Source: MGIIa-L3 sp038150305 (GTDB lineage Archaea; Thermoplasmatota; Poseidoniia; Poseidoniales; Poseidoniaceae). From it: a DNA stretch of 47,145 nt. The position numbers were made by a program, and so were the translations under genes. The stretch is from NCBI GenBank assembly GCA_038150305.1, contig JAYOTG010000014.1, forward strand, positions 1 through 47,145. Direction: 5' to 3'. Below are positions 24,464-33,028 of the stretch, one piece after another (position 1 is the first letter of the stretch; every line of letters begins with the position of its first letter). Below the pieces are notes generated by a model that was not told the DNA's origin, did not search any database, and worked only from the letters and a program-made list of their open reading frames with translations.

Positions 24464-25720
24464 ATGAGCACCTCATCCCATGAAACCGCCAAGCGCGTGC
24501 TGGACGCCGTTGATCAAAGTGGAGCGCATTACGGCTCCGGCTTCCCCATGATCGCCAGCGAGAACGTGATCTCTCCCATGGTGCGCCGCGCTTGCGACAG
24601 CGACCTGCACGGCCGCTATGCGGAAGGCTTGCCTGGAAAGCGGTACTACCAGGGATGCGACGATTTCGACACCATCGAGACCATCGGCATCGACTTGGCG
24701 AAGAAGGTGTTCAACGCCAACTTCGCCAACATCCAACCGATCTCAGGTACCGTCGCCAACATCGCCGCGCTCAAGGCCATGGTGAAGCCGGGCGATCGCA
24801 TCACAGCGGTCTCGACCGCGGACGGCGGGCACATTTCCCACGCTCAGATGGGTGCAGTGGGTTTGCGCGGCCTCGACCTTCACACCTACCCGTGGAACGA
24901 AGACCGCATGGAACCGGACATCGACGCAGCGGCCGCCATGATTCGAGAGACAGCACCCGCCCTTGCCCTGTTTGGAGCCTCGGTGTTCCTCTTCCCCACG
25001 CCCCTACAAGAGCTCGCCGATGCCGCACACGAGGTCGGAGCGCGCGTGATGTACGACGGCGCACACGTGCTGGGCCTCATCGCCGGCGGCGTGTTCCAAG
25101 ACCCGCTCCACGAGGGTGCGGACATCATGACCGGGTCCTCGCACAAGACCTTCCCCGGCCCCCAAGGGGGCTTCCTGCTTTCCAACACGGAGGACGAGAA
25201 GATGCAGCGGCGCCTCAACAACGCGGTGTTCCCCGGAACGAATTCCTCCTACCACCTTCATCACGTGGCCGGAAAGGCGGTCGCGTTGGCCGAGTTCGAG
25301 GCCTTCGGCGCCGCTTATGCTCAGGACACCGTCACCAACGCGAAAGCGCTGGCAGAAGCACTGGCTGCGGAAGGTTTCGACGTGCTGGCCGAAGAACGCG
25401 GATACACCGCCAGCCACCAGGTGTTGACCCGGCATGGCGAAACGGACTCAGGTGCCGGACGAACCGCAGCCGCCCTGCTCGAAGAAGCCGGGATCATCAC
25501 AAACATGAACATGCTTCCCGGCGACACGCGCGCCCTTTCACCGTCTGGCTTGCGTCTTGGCGTGCAGGAATTGACCCGCCATGGCATGGGCCCAGATCAG
25601 ATGGAAGACGTCGCCACGTGCTTCCGACGTGTGCTGCTCGACGGCGTGGAGCCCGCGCAGGTCAAAGGCGAGGTGGCGGCCCTGCGCGAAGGCTTCACCG
25701 ACGTCCGGTACTGCTTCTGA
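24464..25720 (+). CDS. glyA: Serine hydroxymethyltransferase
   Basis: A 418-residue PLP enzyme interconverting serine and glycine with transfer of a one-carbon unit to a folate or methanopterin carrier. Hallmarks: GSGFPMIASENVIS, GLPGKRYYQGCDDFD, QPISGTVANIAALKA, MYDGAHVLGL and the PLP-Lys site MTGSSHKTFPGPQGG. ATG 24464 is preceded by AGAGGA and by a 15-bp leader hairpin. Length and motifs are complete. The carrier used cannot be told from sequence. It stands alone between a divergent MDR gene and a convergent AlkB-like gene. Confidence 0.95.
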   Translation: MSTSSHETAKRVLDAVDQSGAHYGSGFPMIASENVISPMVRRACDSDLHGRYAEGLPGKRYYQGCDDFDTIETIGIDLAKKVFNANFANIQPISGTVANIAALKAMVKPGDRITAVSTADGGHISHAQMGAVGLRGLDLHTYPWNEDRMEPDIDAAAAMIRETAPALALFGASVFLFPTPLQELADAAHEVGARVMYDGAHVLGLIAGGVFQDPLHEGADIMTGSSHKTFPGPQGGFLLSNTEDEKMQRRLNNAVFPGTNSSYHLHHVAGKAVALAEFEAFGAAYAQDTVTNAKALAEALAAEGFDVLAEERGYTASHQVLTRHGETDSGAGRTAAALLEEAGIITNMNMLPGDTRALSPSGLRLGVQELTRHGMGPDQMEDVATCFRRVLLDGVEPAQVKGEVAALREGFTDVRYCF

Positions 25721-25728
25721 ACGGGCGC
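25718..25728 (+). repeat. 11-bp direct repeat flanking glyA
   Basis: TGAACGGGCGC occurs here, overlapping the glyA stop, and at 24438-24448 in its leader; GACAAGA follows within a few bases at both places. An inverted copy of the core is the left arm of the leader hairpin. Origin unknown. Confidence 0.45.
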
Positions 25729-25750
25729 CAAAGACAAGACGACGTCCCAT

Positions 25751-26755
25751 TCATGAAGGGTGTAGAGCAGCCAATTTTGGCGCCATCCACCGCTTCCAAA
25801 GCGGTGAAAACAAGGCGGGCCAGAAGGTGCCGTAATAGCCGCTGAGCATGTCTGGCGCCCCGTCGTAGGGCTGCAGGTCCCACCACCCTTCGCTGGCCTT
25901 CAGGTGGTGCGCCGGGTGAAGGCTGAGGTTGAACAGGGTCCAACACGACCATCGGCGCTCGGATTGCCAGCTGTGCAACTTGCTCTGCCGCTCCCCCTCA
26001 GTCCGACGCAGGCCGTAGTGCTGAACGTAGTTGATGTACTCAAGCAAAAAGACGGCCACCACCGCCTGCCCGACGAAGACCAAGGCCGCAGCCGGCGCCA
26101 ACGCAGCCAACGCAGCGACCAACACCAGCTCAAAGGCCACCACGCGAACGACGCGGTTTCGCCAGCCTCGCGCACCACGCTTGGCGTGGATGAGGTAGGC
26201 GTCCCTGAACTGCTTTGGAACGGTCCTGGCCACAAAGCCCCACACCGTCTCTCCCTCATCTGCTGAGGCCGGATCGGCCGCGGTCGCCACGTGCTTGTGG
26301 TGGGTGACGTTGTGCTCTTCGGTGAAGTGCCCGTACAGCACGAGGAGCATGTTCATCCTGGCCAATCTCGCGGAAATGGACTTTGGTCGCGTGTGACCAA
26401 GCTCGTGCGCGACGATGACGCCGCTGACGCCCGAGCAGATACCGGTGGACACCACGGCGGCGGCCAACCAATACCATGCTGCGCCGAGCACCGCCAACCA
26501 CACCAAGGTCGCAATGGCGCACACGTGCAGCGCGGTATGGAGGTAGAGGAGCGCCTTGAACGGCGTTCCAGAGGTCGGCTTACCTTGCGTGCGCGGCCGC
26601 GAACCGAGCACGCGGTCAAGCACGGGGCCCACGCCCAACATCCACACGGCCCCCATCGCAGCGGCCGGTCCGCCCAGCACGTTTCCAGCGATGACCATGC
26701 CTGGATTGATGAGCCCCAGCAGGTGTGGAGCAAAGGGCGTTGGGCGTTCACCCAT
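25751..26755 (-). CDS. AlkB-like membrane di-iron monooxygenase / desaturase
   Basis: A 334-residue integral membrane protein with several helices and the histidine clusters of the alkane hydroxylase/fatty-acid-desaturase superfamily: HELGHT (about 118), EHNVTHHKHVAT (about 148), NYVQHYGLRR (about 245) and LHPAHHLK (about 280). These align with the AlkB set HExxHK, EHxxGHH(..VAT), NYxEHYG and LQRHSDHH, with changes (Glu to Gln in the third; the Ser-Asp of the fourth replaced by Pro-Ala). The HYG motif points to AlkB/XylM rather than ordinary desaturases. Expected reaction: O2-dependent hydroxylation of an alkyl chain, needing a rubredoxin or ferredoxin donor; none is adjacent. Substrate could be an alkane, fatty acid or lipid. 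Confidence 0.8.
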   Translation of the reverse strand: MGERPTPFAPHLLGLINPGMVIAGNVLGGPAAAMGAVWMLGVGPVLDRVLGSRPRTQGKPTSGTPFKALLYLHTALHVCAIATLVWLAVLGAAWYWLAAAVVSTGICSGVSGVIVAHELGHTRPKSISARLARMNMLLVLYGHFTEEHNVTHHKHVATAADPASADEGETVWGFVARTVPKQFRDAYLIHAKRGARGWRNRVVRVVAFELVLVAALAALAPAAALVFVGQAVVAVFLLEYINYVQHYGLRRTEGERQSKLHSWQSERRWSCWTLFNLSLHPAHHLKASEGWWDLQPYDGAPDMLSGYYGTFWPALFSPLWKRWMAPKLAALHPS

Positions 26756-26810
26756 GCACGTACCACGTCCGGTACAGATTCAAGCCTTGTTCCCGCGCCT
26801 TTGGATGGAT

Positions 26811-27863
26811 TCAGGCATCATCAAGCACGGGTTCGGCCTTGCGGGGGATGAGCACGGCCACCACACAGGCGATGGTGAGCGTCTCAACCAGTCCGAAGGG
26901 GACTGGCATCGATTCAAGCACCGTGTCGTCCATGCCGTCAGCGCCTTCGTCACTGCTATGCTGCGGCAAGGGAGTGTAGTCGTTCTCCATGATCATGAAC
27001 CAGTCGAGATCGCGGGGCAGATCTTCCGTCAGCGGCTCGTGACCGTCCACGTCCACGAGGAAATCGTCTTCGAGGCGAATGCCGAACCAGTCTTCGATGT
27101 AGATGCCGGGCTCAATGGTGATGGCGTCGATGGGCGTCAGTGGTTCGTTGTTGAAGTTCAGCCCAAACAGCGGTTCATCGAATCCGCTGGAGAGGAGTGG
27201 CGGTTCGTGCACGCAAACGCCAAACCCATGACCGAGGCTGTGAATGAAATACTCACCAAAGCCCTGCTCTTCGATGTGCGTCCTTGCCACATCGTCCAAC
27301 ACCCACGCCGGCGTTCCCGATTCAATCAAGGGAAACGTCAGGTTTTGGGCGTCGTAGACGGCCATGTAGGCATCGATGATCGTCTCATTGTCGGTCCCGC
27401 CAATGACGTAGGTCCGCGTCACGTCGCTGACCCAGTCTTGCACCCGCGCGCCGAGGTCCACCACGACCACATCGCCCGGCTGCACGATGCGCGGCCCCGC
27501 ACCGTGGTGTTCGGGGTCGCCGTGCGGGATGGCCCCGTTCGGGCCGCTGGCCACGATCGTCTCGAAACTCGGCCAAATCGGATTTGAACCGTTTCGGATC
27601 ATGGCGCGATCGATTTCCTCGGCGATTTCGGCTTCGGTGAACTCCTCCCCCATCAGCACGCGCCAGAGCATCCACCGCGCCGTTTCTTGGCCAAACTCTG
27701 CGATGGTCGTCGCTTCTCGTATGGCCGCATCCTTGGCAGGGCTGAGCCCTTCAGGTGACGGTGCTTCACCGTCGACGAGGCGTGCCACCTCGGTTTCGCA
27801 CGCCGACGCGGCTGGAGCGAGCAGCAGCATGAGGAGGACCCCCATCGGCAGCACGCGGCGCAT
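26811..27863 (-). CDS. Secreted, membrane-anchored M24 metallopeptidase (Xaa-Pro peptidase-like)
   Basis: A 350-residue pita-bread-fold peptidase. The N-terminus MRRVLPMGVLLMLLLAPAASAC is a signal peptide, possibly a lipoprotein signal with Cys at the cleavage site. The five metal ligands are visible: Asp in VVVDLGARV, Asp in SDVTRTY, His in SLGHGFG, Glu in ITIEPGIY and Glu in RLEDDF. A C-terminal helix (FGLVETLTIACVVAVLI) followed by PRK would hold it on the outer face. Most M24 enzymes are cytoplasmic, so export suggests a role in degrading peptides outside the cell. It lies 55 bp upstream of the AlkB-like gene on the same strand. Confidence 0.85.
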   Translation of the reverse strand: MRRVLPMGVLLMLLLAPAASACETEVARLVDGEAPSPEGLSPAKDAAIREATTIAEFGQETARWMLWRVLMGEEFTEAEIAEEIDRAMIRNGSNPIWPSFETIVASGPNGAIPHGDPEHHGAGPRIVQPGDVVVVDLGARVQDWVSDVTRTYVIGGTDNETIIDAYMAVYDAQNLTFPLIESGTPAWVLDDVARTHIEEQGFGEYFIHSLGHGFGVCVHEPPLLSSGFDEPLFGLNFNNEPLTPIDAITIEPGIYIEDWFGIRLEDDFLVDVDGHEPLTEDLPRDLDWFMIMENDYTPLPQHSSDEGADGMDDTVLESMPVPFGLVETLTIACVVAVLIPRKAEPVLDDA

Positions 27864-27950
27864 GCCTTTCGCTGGACCCCCCTGCTCATCAAATCGACGC
27901 AGGCCCCTGAGTGCGAATCATTGAAGACGGCCGCGCGAGGGTTCATCCTC

Positions 27951-28241
27951 ATGGCGGCCAAGCCTCCTGCGAAGAAGAAAGGGCGACGACGACGCAAGAT
28001 GCGTTTGACGCTCAAGCAGAAGAAGATGGACACCGCGGCTGATTCCTACACCGACAGCCTCGGGTGGTCGACCGACGTTGGACGGACCCTCGCGGACGCC
28101 CCGAAGCAGGCGGAACCGGAGTTCATCAACGTCCAGTGCGAAATGTGCGGCTCGATGATGAAGGCGCGCAAGCCCCGCAAGACCCGCTACACCATCACGT
28201 GCGACTACGAGGCCTGCGGCCACACCATGGATTTCAGCTGA
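27951..28241 (+). CDS. Small basic zinc-ribbon protein
   Basis: This 96-residue protein has a very basic N-terminus (AAKPPAKKKGRRRRKMRLTLKQKK) and a C-terminal zinc ribbon (CEMCGSMM ... CDYEACGHTMDF, with CxxC plus CxxxxC spacing). Basic tail plus ribbon suggests binding to RNA, DNA or the ribosome; no specific family recognised. ATG 27951 is used since the frame upstream is not protein-like. It is followed after 9 bp by tupA, so the two may be cotranscribed. Confidence 0.7.
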   Translation: MAAKPPAKKKGRRRRKMRLTLKQKKMDTAADSYTDSLGWSTDVGRTLADAPKQAEPEFINVQCEMCGSMMKARKPRKTRYTITCDYEACGHTMDFS

Positions 28242-28250
28242 GGGCGAAAC

Positions 28251-29057
28251 ATGCGGGCCTTGCTCGCGGTGCTGCTTGTTGCGTTGATGCTCTCACCGGG
28301 TTGCGTCACTCCGGACGAGGACAGGATGATCCTCGCCACCACCACCTCGATGCGTGATTCAGGCCTTCTTGACGTGCTTCTCCCCGCGTTCACCAACGCC
28401 ACCGGTCACGACGTCGACGTGGTCGCGGTTGGAACAGGGGCGGCGCTAAACCTTGGACGAAGCGGGGACGCGGACGTGCTCATCGTCCATGCTCCCGAGG
28501 CTGAAGCAGCCTTCCTTGAGGAAGGACACGGTACGTCGCGCACGGTGTTTGCGTGGAACACCTTCGTGCTCCTGACCCCCGAGCCCATGAACGGAACGCT
28601 GTTCGACGTCTTGGACGCCGTGGTGGAAGAGGAGCGATGCTTTGTCTCCCGGGGCGATGCTTCTGGGACGCACATGAAGGAACAGGCCTTGTGGCAGGCA
28701 TGGTCTGAGGAGGGGCGGGGCGACGTGATCGAGGACGATTCAGGGGTCCATCCTGAAGGCGATTGGTTCCTTTCCATTGGGCAAGGCATGGGCGCCGCCA
28801 TCACGATGGCCGAGGAAAAGCGGTGCGTTACGCTCAGTGATTTGGGCACGGCCTTGTTCCGTGCAGACACGGTGACGCTGGAGCTCCAACGCTACGACGA
28901 CGGGGTCATGCTCAATCCGTACAGCATCATTCCCCTCAAGGGCCCCCATGCCGAGCAAGCCGAAGCGCTTCGTGTGTTTTTGTTGAACGAAGCCAGCATC
29001 CTCATCGAGGCGCACACGGTTTCTGGTGAACCGATGTTTACGCCAGGTCAGCCCTGA
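28251..29057 (+). CDS. tupA: Tungstate-binding lipoprotein (TupA type)
   Basis: A 268-residue extracellular oxyanion-binding protein. The N-terminus MRALLAVLLVALMLSPGC has a lipobox. The mature part shows the TupA signature ATTTSMRDSGLLDVLLPAF, VVAVGTGAALNLGRSGDADVLIVHAPEAE and FVSRGDASGTHMKE, which form the tungstate pocket. It delivers tungstate (or molybdate) to the TupB-TupC fusion encoded on the opposite strand; their 3' ends overlap by 10 bp. Tungstate serves molybdopterin-type enzymes, matching the nearby moeA. Confidence 0.9.
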   Translation: MRALLAVLLVALMLSPGCVTPDEDRMILATTTSMRDSGLLDVLLPAFTNATGHDVDVVAVGTGAALNLGRSGDADVLIVHAPEAEAAFLEEGHGTSRTVFAWNTFVLLTPEPMNGTLFDVLDAVVEEERCFVSRGDASGTHMKEQALWQAWSEEGRGDVIEDDSGVHPEGDWFLSIGQGMGAAITMAEEKRCVTLSDLGTALFRADTVTLELQRYDDGVMLNPYSIIPLKGPHAEQAEALRVFLLNEASILIEAHTVSGEPMFTPGQP

Positions 29058-30346
29058 TGCTCTCCAAGCATCATGGCCGCCATTTCACTACCTTCCTCCA
29101 CCGAACGGCCTGCGGCAAGCAACAACCTCCGGTCAGCCATGCGTCGGGCTTGTGCAAGGTCGTGGGTGGCCAAGACCACCACCGCACCCGCCTTCGCAAC
29201 CTTGCGGACCACCTCTTCCACGACGAGGGTGGTGGAGAGATCTAGACCCGAGGTGAATTCATCGAGAATAAGCACAGAAGGCTGAAGCGCGAGGGCGCGG
29301 GCAAGGCTGACCCGCTGGCGCTCACCCCCAGACAGCACCGCCGCTTGGCGCAAGGCGACGTCAGCCAACCCCACGTCCTCCAGCAGGCCGAGCCGTGCCG
29401 AATCGACCAATTCGATTTCAGCCACCGCGTGCGAGGTGAGCATCACGGGGTTCTGGGCCACACGACCGACACCCCCGTGACCCCGCTTGACGGGCAGGCC
29501 CTCGACGTCAGGCAACAAGCCCGCCATGGCCCGAAGCAGGGTTGATTTTCCCGCCCCAGAAGCACCCATGACCACCAGAACTTCTCCGCCCCGGACCTCA
29601 ACGTCCTCAAGATCCAGAACAGCGACGCCACCCCGTTCGACGCTGATTTTGCCCCATGCGTGGCCTTGGTGTGGGATGGCCAATGATCCGGAGGTCTCGG
29701 GGGACGTCCACACGCTGCCGTTGCGTGGGCGCACTAGGCGCACGCCTTCGACGGCGAACATCGCCGCCAGCGCAATCATCAGCAGCAAGCCGCCCTGGGC
29801 CACGGCAGCCCCAAGGTCACCACGGCTCGTTTCGAGAACGATGCTGGTGGTCAAGACACGCGTTTGACCGGCGATGTTGCCACCGACCATCAGCACGGAA
29901 CCGACTTCAGCGATGGCACGGCCGAATCCGAGGGCCACGCCATTGAGCACACCACGCCAGACCAGCCCCACTTCGATGCGGAGCCGCTGTGCAGCCTCGA
30001 GGCCCAGCACGTTCAACGCCTCACGGTGGTCGTTGGTGATGGAGTCGAAGGCCGACCATGTGCCGCCCCAAATCAGGGGCAGAACGAGGAGGGTTTGTGC
30101 CAGGATCATGGCCGGCACGGTGAACAGCAGGTCGAGCTCGGACAGCGGCCCTCGGTTGGACAGCATCAGGTAAACGAGCACGCCGACCACCACGGGCGGC
30201 AGCCCGTAGAGCGTCCGAACGAGCACCCGCAATCCGTCAAGCCCACCCCGGCGGGCGCATTTCGCGCCGAGAGGGATGCCAATCATCGAGGCGAGCAAGG
30301 TGGCAGAACCGCTCGTAAGCAGGGTGGTCACGACGATGGATGCCAT
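29048..30346 (-). CDS. Fused tungstate ABC permease-ATPase (TupB-TupC)
   Basis: A 432-residue single polypeptide joining a membrane permease and its ATPase. Residues about 1-220 carry 5-6 helices and the TupB coupling motif (GRAIAEVGSVLMVGGNIAG). After a linker, residues about 232-432 are an ABC domain: Walker A GASGAGKSTLL, Q-loop RVAQNPVML, signature LSGGERQRVSLARAL, Walker B VLILDEFTSGLD and LATHDLAQARR. TupB and TupC are normally separate proteins. ATG 30346 is preceded by a run of G that can act as ribosome-binding site; ATG 30382 is an alternative. There is no frameshift: one open frame covers both parts. Gene is convergent with tupA and divergent from moeA. Confidence 0.88.
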   Translation of the reverse strand: MASIVVTTLLTSGSATLLASMIGIPLGAKCARRGGLDGLRVLVRTLYGLPPVVVGVLVYLMLSNRGPLSELDLLFTVPAMILAQTLLVLPLIWGGTWSAFDSITNDHREALNVLGLEAAQRLRIEVGLVWRGVLNGVALGFGRAIAEVGSVLMVGGNIAGQTRVLTTSIVLETSRGDLGAAVAQGGLLLMIALAAMFAVEGVRLVRPRNGSVWTSPETSGSLAIPHQGHAWGKISVERGGVAVLDLEDVEVRGGEVLVVMGASGAGKSTLLRAMAGLLPDVEGLPVKRGHGGVGRVAQNPVMLTSHAVAEIELVDSARLGLLEDVGLADVALRQAAVLSGGERQRVSLARALALQPSVLILDEFTSGLDLSTTLVVEEVVRKVAKAGAVVVLATHDLAQARRMADRRLLLAAGRSVEEGSEMAAMMLGEHQG

Positions 30347-30382
30347 GGCGCCCCCCCTTCTTGCCTGCACCCTCCCCAACAT

Positions 30383-30436
30383 GATGGTGACGGCGGCTCC
30401 ACCACCATCCTCAAGCGCGGCGGTGCCTCCCTTGAG
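30383..30436 (+). promoter_or_regulatory. Two adjacent hairpins in the moeA leader
   Basis: GATGGTG (30383-30389) pairs with CACCATC (30403-30409), and immediately next CTCAAG (30410-30415) pairs with CTTGAG (30431-30436). The second stem ends 2 bases before the moeA ATG and would cover its initiation region. They lie in the 92-bp divergent gap between the tungstate transporter and moeA. Stems of 6-7 bp can arise by chance in this GC-rich DNA. Confidence 0.3.
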
Positions 30437-30438
30437 CC

Positions 30439-31650
30439 ATGGACGTGCCGTACTTCGTGGAGGTTGACGAGGCCCGCCGCATCGCAGCAGAGGTCCTGAG
30501 TGGGTTGCCCTTGCCTGCGCCCGTGGAGGTGGCACTCAGCGATGCACATGGACGCATCCTTGCCACCGACCTCCACTCGCTGGTCGACGACCCGCCGTTC
30601 GACAATTCGGCGATGGACGGCTTTGCCATGCGCGAATCCGACGTGCCTACGGTGCCGGCCACGCTTCCAATTCAGAGCACCGTGGCCGCGGCCGCACACG
30701 AGGACATGGCACCGCTCGAGCCGGGACATGCCGTGCGCATCATGACCGGCGCTCCGATGCCGCCAGGTGCCAATGCCATCCTCCCCATCGAGCGCTGTGA
30801 CGTCGGGGACGGCGAGGTGACCTTGACCGCACCCGTCCGGACCGGATTCGTACGGAAACAAGGCGAGAACTTGCGCAAAGGAGGTGCAGGCTTGTTCGCC
30901 GGAGCGCACCTCACGCCCGCGAAGGTCGGCCTCTGCGCCACCATGGGCCATCCGACCGTCCCGGTACGGGCGCGCCTCCGCGTCGCCGTCATCCCCACTG
31001 GCGACGAGCTCCGTCCCGCAGGTGAACCGCTCCGCCACGGCGAAGTGTACGAGTCCAATTCCCACGGCTTGGTGGGTCTGGTTCGCGGCATGGGTCATGA
31101 GCCCGACCACCATCCTGCGGTCGAGGACACGCTCGACGGCTTGCGCAAGGCCTTGGACGCTGCAGCGGAAGCCTCGGACATGATCGTGACGTCGGGTGGC
31201 GTGTCAATGGGTGAGTGGGATCTGGTGCGCCGCCTCATGGAAGAGGAAGGCGACCTTCGTTACTGGCGCGTGAAAATACGCCCTGGGTCGCCCCCGCTTT
31301 TCGGGTTGTGGAAGGGAACTCCACTGTTTGGTTTGCCAGGCAACCCCGTGAGCAGCCACGTGGTGTTCCGACTGCTGGTGGCCGATGCGATGCGCACGTG
31401 GACGGGCGCCACAGGACCCATCGAGACCACGGTGCGCGCGCGGTTGCTGGATCCGGTCAAGAGCACGAACGATTGCTTGACCCTCCGGCGGGTCACGGTG
31501 AGGCTTGAGGACGGCGAAATGGTGGCCCGCCAACCGCGCCATCAAGGCTCGGGCAACCTCGAGAGCCTCGCCAGTGCCGATGCGCTCACCCTCCTTCCAG
31601 CCGGGGCCTCTGGGGCGGTCGGCGAGACCATCGACGTGATGTTGCTTTGA
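30439..31650 (+). CDS. moeA: Molybdopterin molybdenumtransferase MoeA
   Basis: A 403-residue enzyme inserting molybdate (or tungstate) into adenylylated molybdopterin. All MoeA landmarks are present: PPFDNSAMDGFAM, HAVRIMTGAPMPPGANAILP, RKQGENLRKGG, VAVIPTGDELRPAG, YESNSHGL, VTSGGVSMGEWD, FGLPGNPVSSHV, and a C-terminal beta-barrel domain. Its position divergent to the tungstate transporter supports a W/Mo cofactor function; in archaea the metal is often tungsten. Length and domains are complete. Confidence 0.95.
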   Translation: MDVPYFVEVDEARRIAAEVLSGLPLPAPVEVALSDAHGRILATDLHSLVDDPPFDNSAMDGFAMRESDVPTVPATLPIQSTVAAAAHEDMAPLEPGHAVRIMTGAPMPPGANAILPIERCDVGDGEVTLTAPVRTGFVRKQGENLRKGGAGLFAGAHLTPAKVGLCATMGHPTVPVRARLRVAVIPTGDELRPAGEPLRHGEVYESNSHGLVGLVRGMGHEPDHHPAVEDTLDGLRKALDAAAEASDMIVTSGGVSMGEWDLVRRLMEEEGDLRYWRVKIRPGSPPLFGLWKGTPLFGLPGNPVSSHVVFRLLVADAMRTWTGATGPIETTVRARLLDPVKSTNDCLTLRRVTVRLEDGEMVARQPRHQGSGNLESLASADALTLLPAGASGAVGETIDVMLL

Positions 31651-31708
31651 GGGAAAACCGCGCCTTGTGCGGCCATATCCTGAAAACCACATCATCAGAC
31701 AAAGCCAC

Positions 31709-33025
31709 ATGGGCGCCACCCAAGCGTTGGGGTCCGCACAACCACAGGACCTCACGGCCCCCATAGCACCCACAGAGCGCCGCCATGACCTTGACTGGCT
31801 CCGCGTGATCTTGTTCGGGCTGCTGATTTGGTTCCATCTCGGCGTGTTCACCTTTTGGTTGTTTGAAGACGGTGACGTCCCGCTCGCCGTGCTTTTCGTG
31901 GTGGACGTGATGCACCAGTGGCGCTTGGCCGCCTTGTTCCTGATCTCTGGAATGGGTACTGCCTTTGCCTTCCGGCGAAGGGACGTCAAGACCTTCCTCA
32001 ACGAGCGTCTGGTCCGGCTTGGCGTTCCCCTGTTGTTTGCCACCTATGTCCTGCTCGGCGGACTGTTCGCACCCATCGAAACGCTGTGGTTGATGCTCGT
32101 TCCCTTCCCGGGCGCCGATGCCATGCCGTACGCCCACCTCTGGTTTCTCCGAAACCTGTTGCTCTACTCGGTCCTTCTCGCGCCGCTGTTTGCGTACGCT
32201 CGAAGCAACCCAGACGCTGGACCCGTTCGCGCGGCACGTTGGACCGTTCAGGCCGGTGGGGGCTTGGCCCTCATCACCGTTCCAGCACTGATCCTCGGCG
32301 CGTCAGCGGTCCTCACCAAACCGTGGCATTACGGTGAAGTCGGCATGTGGTGGGAGTTCCCTCACTATTTCCTGTTCACCTTGTTCGGTTACTTGGCCAT
32401 TCAAACCGGCGCCATGTGGTTCGAACGCATCGAAGCCCTGCGCTGGTGGCTGTTGGCAACGACCCTCCCGCTGAGCTTGGTCTGGTTTTCCCTCAAGCAC
32501 GACGGTCCGGGGGGATTGATGGAAGGCGGTTGGGCGATGTCGGGAAGAGACCCCTTCTCCCTTCTGACCACGGGTGCCACGGTCCTGCAAACCTTCCATG
32601 CGTGGATGTGGTGCCTGTTGGTTTTCGCATGGGGGGCGCGGCTGCTGAACCGGAAAAGCCGCGCGTTGGCGTGGCTGAACGAAGCCGTCTATCCGACCTA
32701 CATCATGCACTTCCACATCACCTTCCCATGGATGGCGCTCGCTGCAATCTTCGGCATGAGTTGGTGGACGTCAACGGCCCTTGGTACACCCTTCGTGGTG
32801 GCTGGCGTGCTGGCCTGCTTCGTGATGTTTCGGCGGACGGCTTACCTGCGGCCTTTCGTGGGTCTGCGAGGTGGCCGCGAGGAAGCCGAGAAGCTCTGGC
32901 CCTTCACGGCCGTCCACGAACCAGGCCCGAACATCCTCCTCCATCTGACGGCCCACGCCGTCACGGGTATGCTTCTCCTCGTCCTCATGGTGCTCGCAGT
33001 CTTGACCGAATTCGTGGACCTTTGA
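31709..33025 (+). CDS. Acyltransferase family 3 membrane protein
   Basis: A 438-residue polytopic membrane protein. The motif RRHDLDWLRVILFGLLIWFHLGVF and the following WRLAALFLISGMGTAFAFRRR, HLWFLRNLLLY and TYIMHFHITFPW helices are typical of the acyltransferase-3 family, which moves acyl groups onto sugars, lipids or peptides at the membrane. The first His of the motif (RRHD) and the WF(H) helix end are present. ATG 31709 is taken; a GTG at 31667 would lie near the moeA stop. Substrate unknown; glucan- or lipid-modification enzymes (MdoC-like) are relatives. Confidence 0.8.
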   Translation: MGATQALGSAQPQDLTAPIAPTERRHDLDWLRVILFGLLIWFHLGVFTFWLFEDGDVPLAVLFVVDVMHQWRLAALFLISGMGTAFAFRRRDVKTFLNERLVRLGVPLLFATYVLLGGLFAPIETLWLMLVPFPGADAMPYAHLWFLRNLLLYSVLLAPLFAYARSNPDAGPVRAARWTVQAGGGLALITVPALILGASAVLTKPWHYGEVGMWWEFPHYFLFTLFGYLAIQTGAMWFERIEALRWWLLATTLPLSLVWFSLKHDGPGGLMEGGWAMSGRDPFSLLTTGATVLQTFHAWMWCLLVFAWGARLLNRKSRALAWLNEAVYPTYIMHFHITFPWMALAAIFGMSWWTSTALGTPFVVAGVLACFVMFRRTAYLRPFVGLRGGREEAEKLWPFTAVHEPGPNILLHLTAHAVTGMLLLVLMVLAVLTEFVDL

Positions 33026-33028
33026 GGA

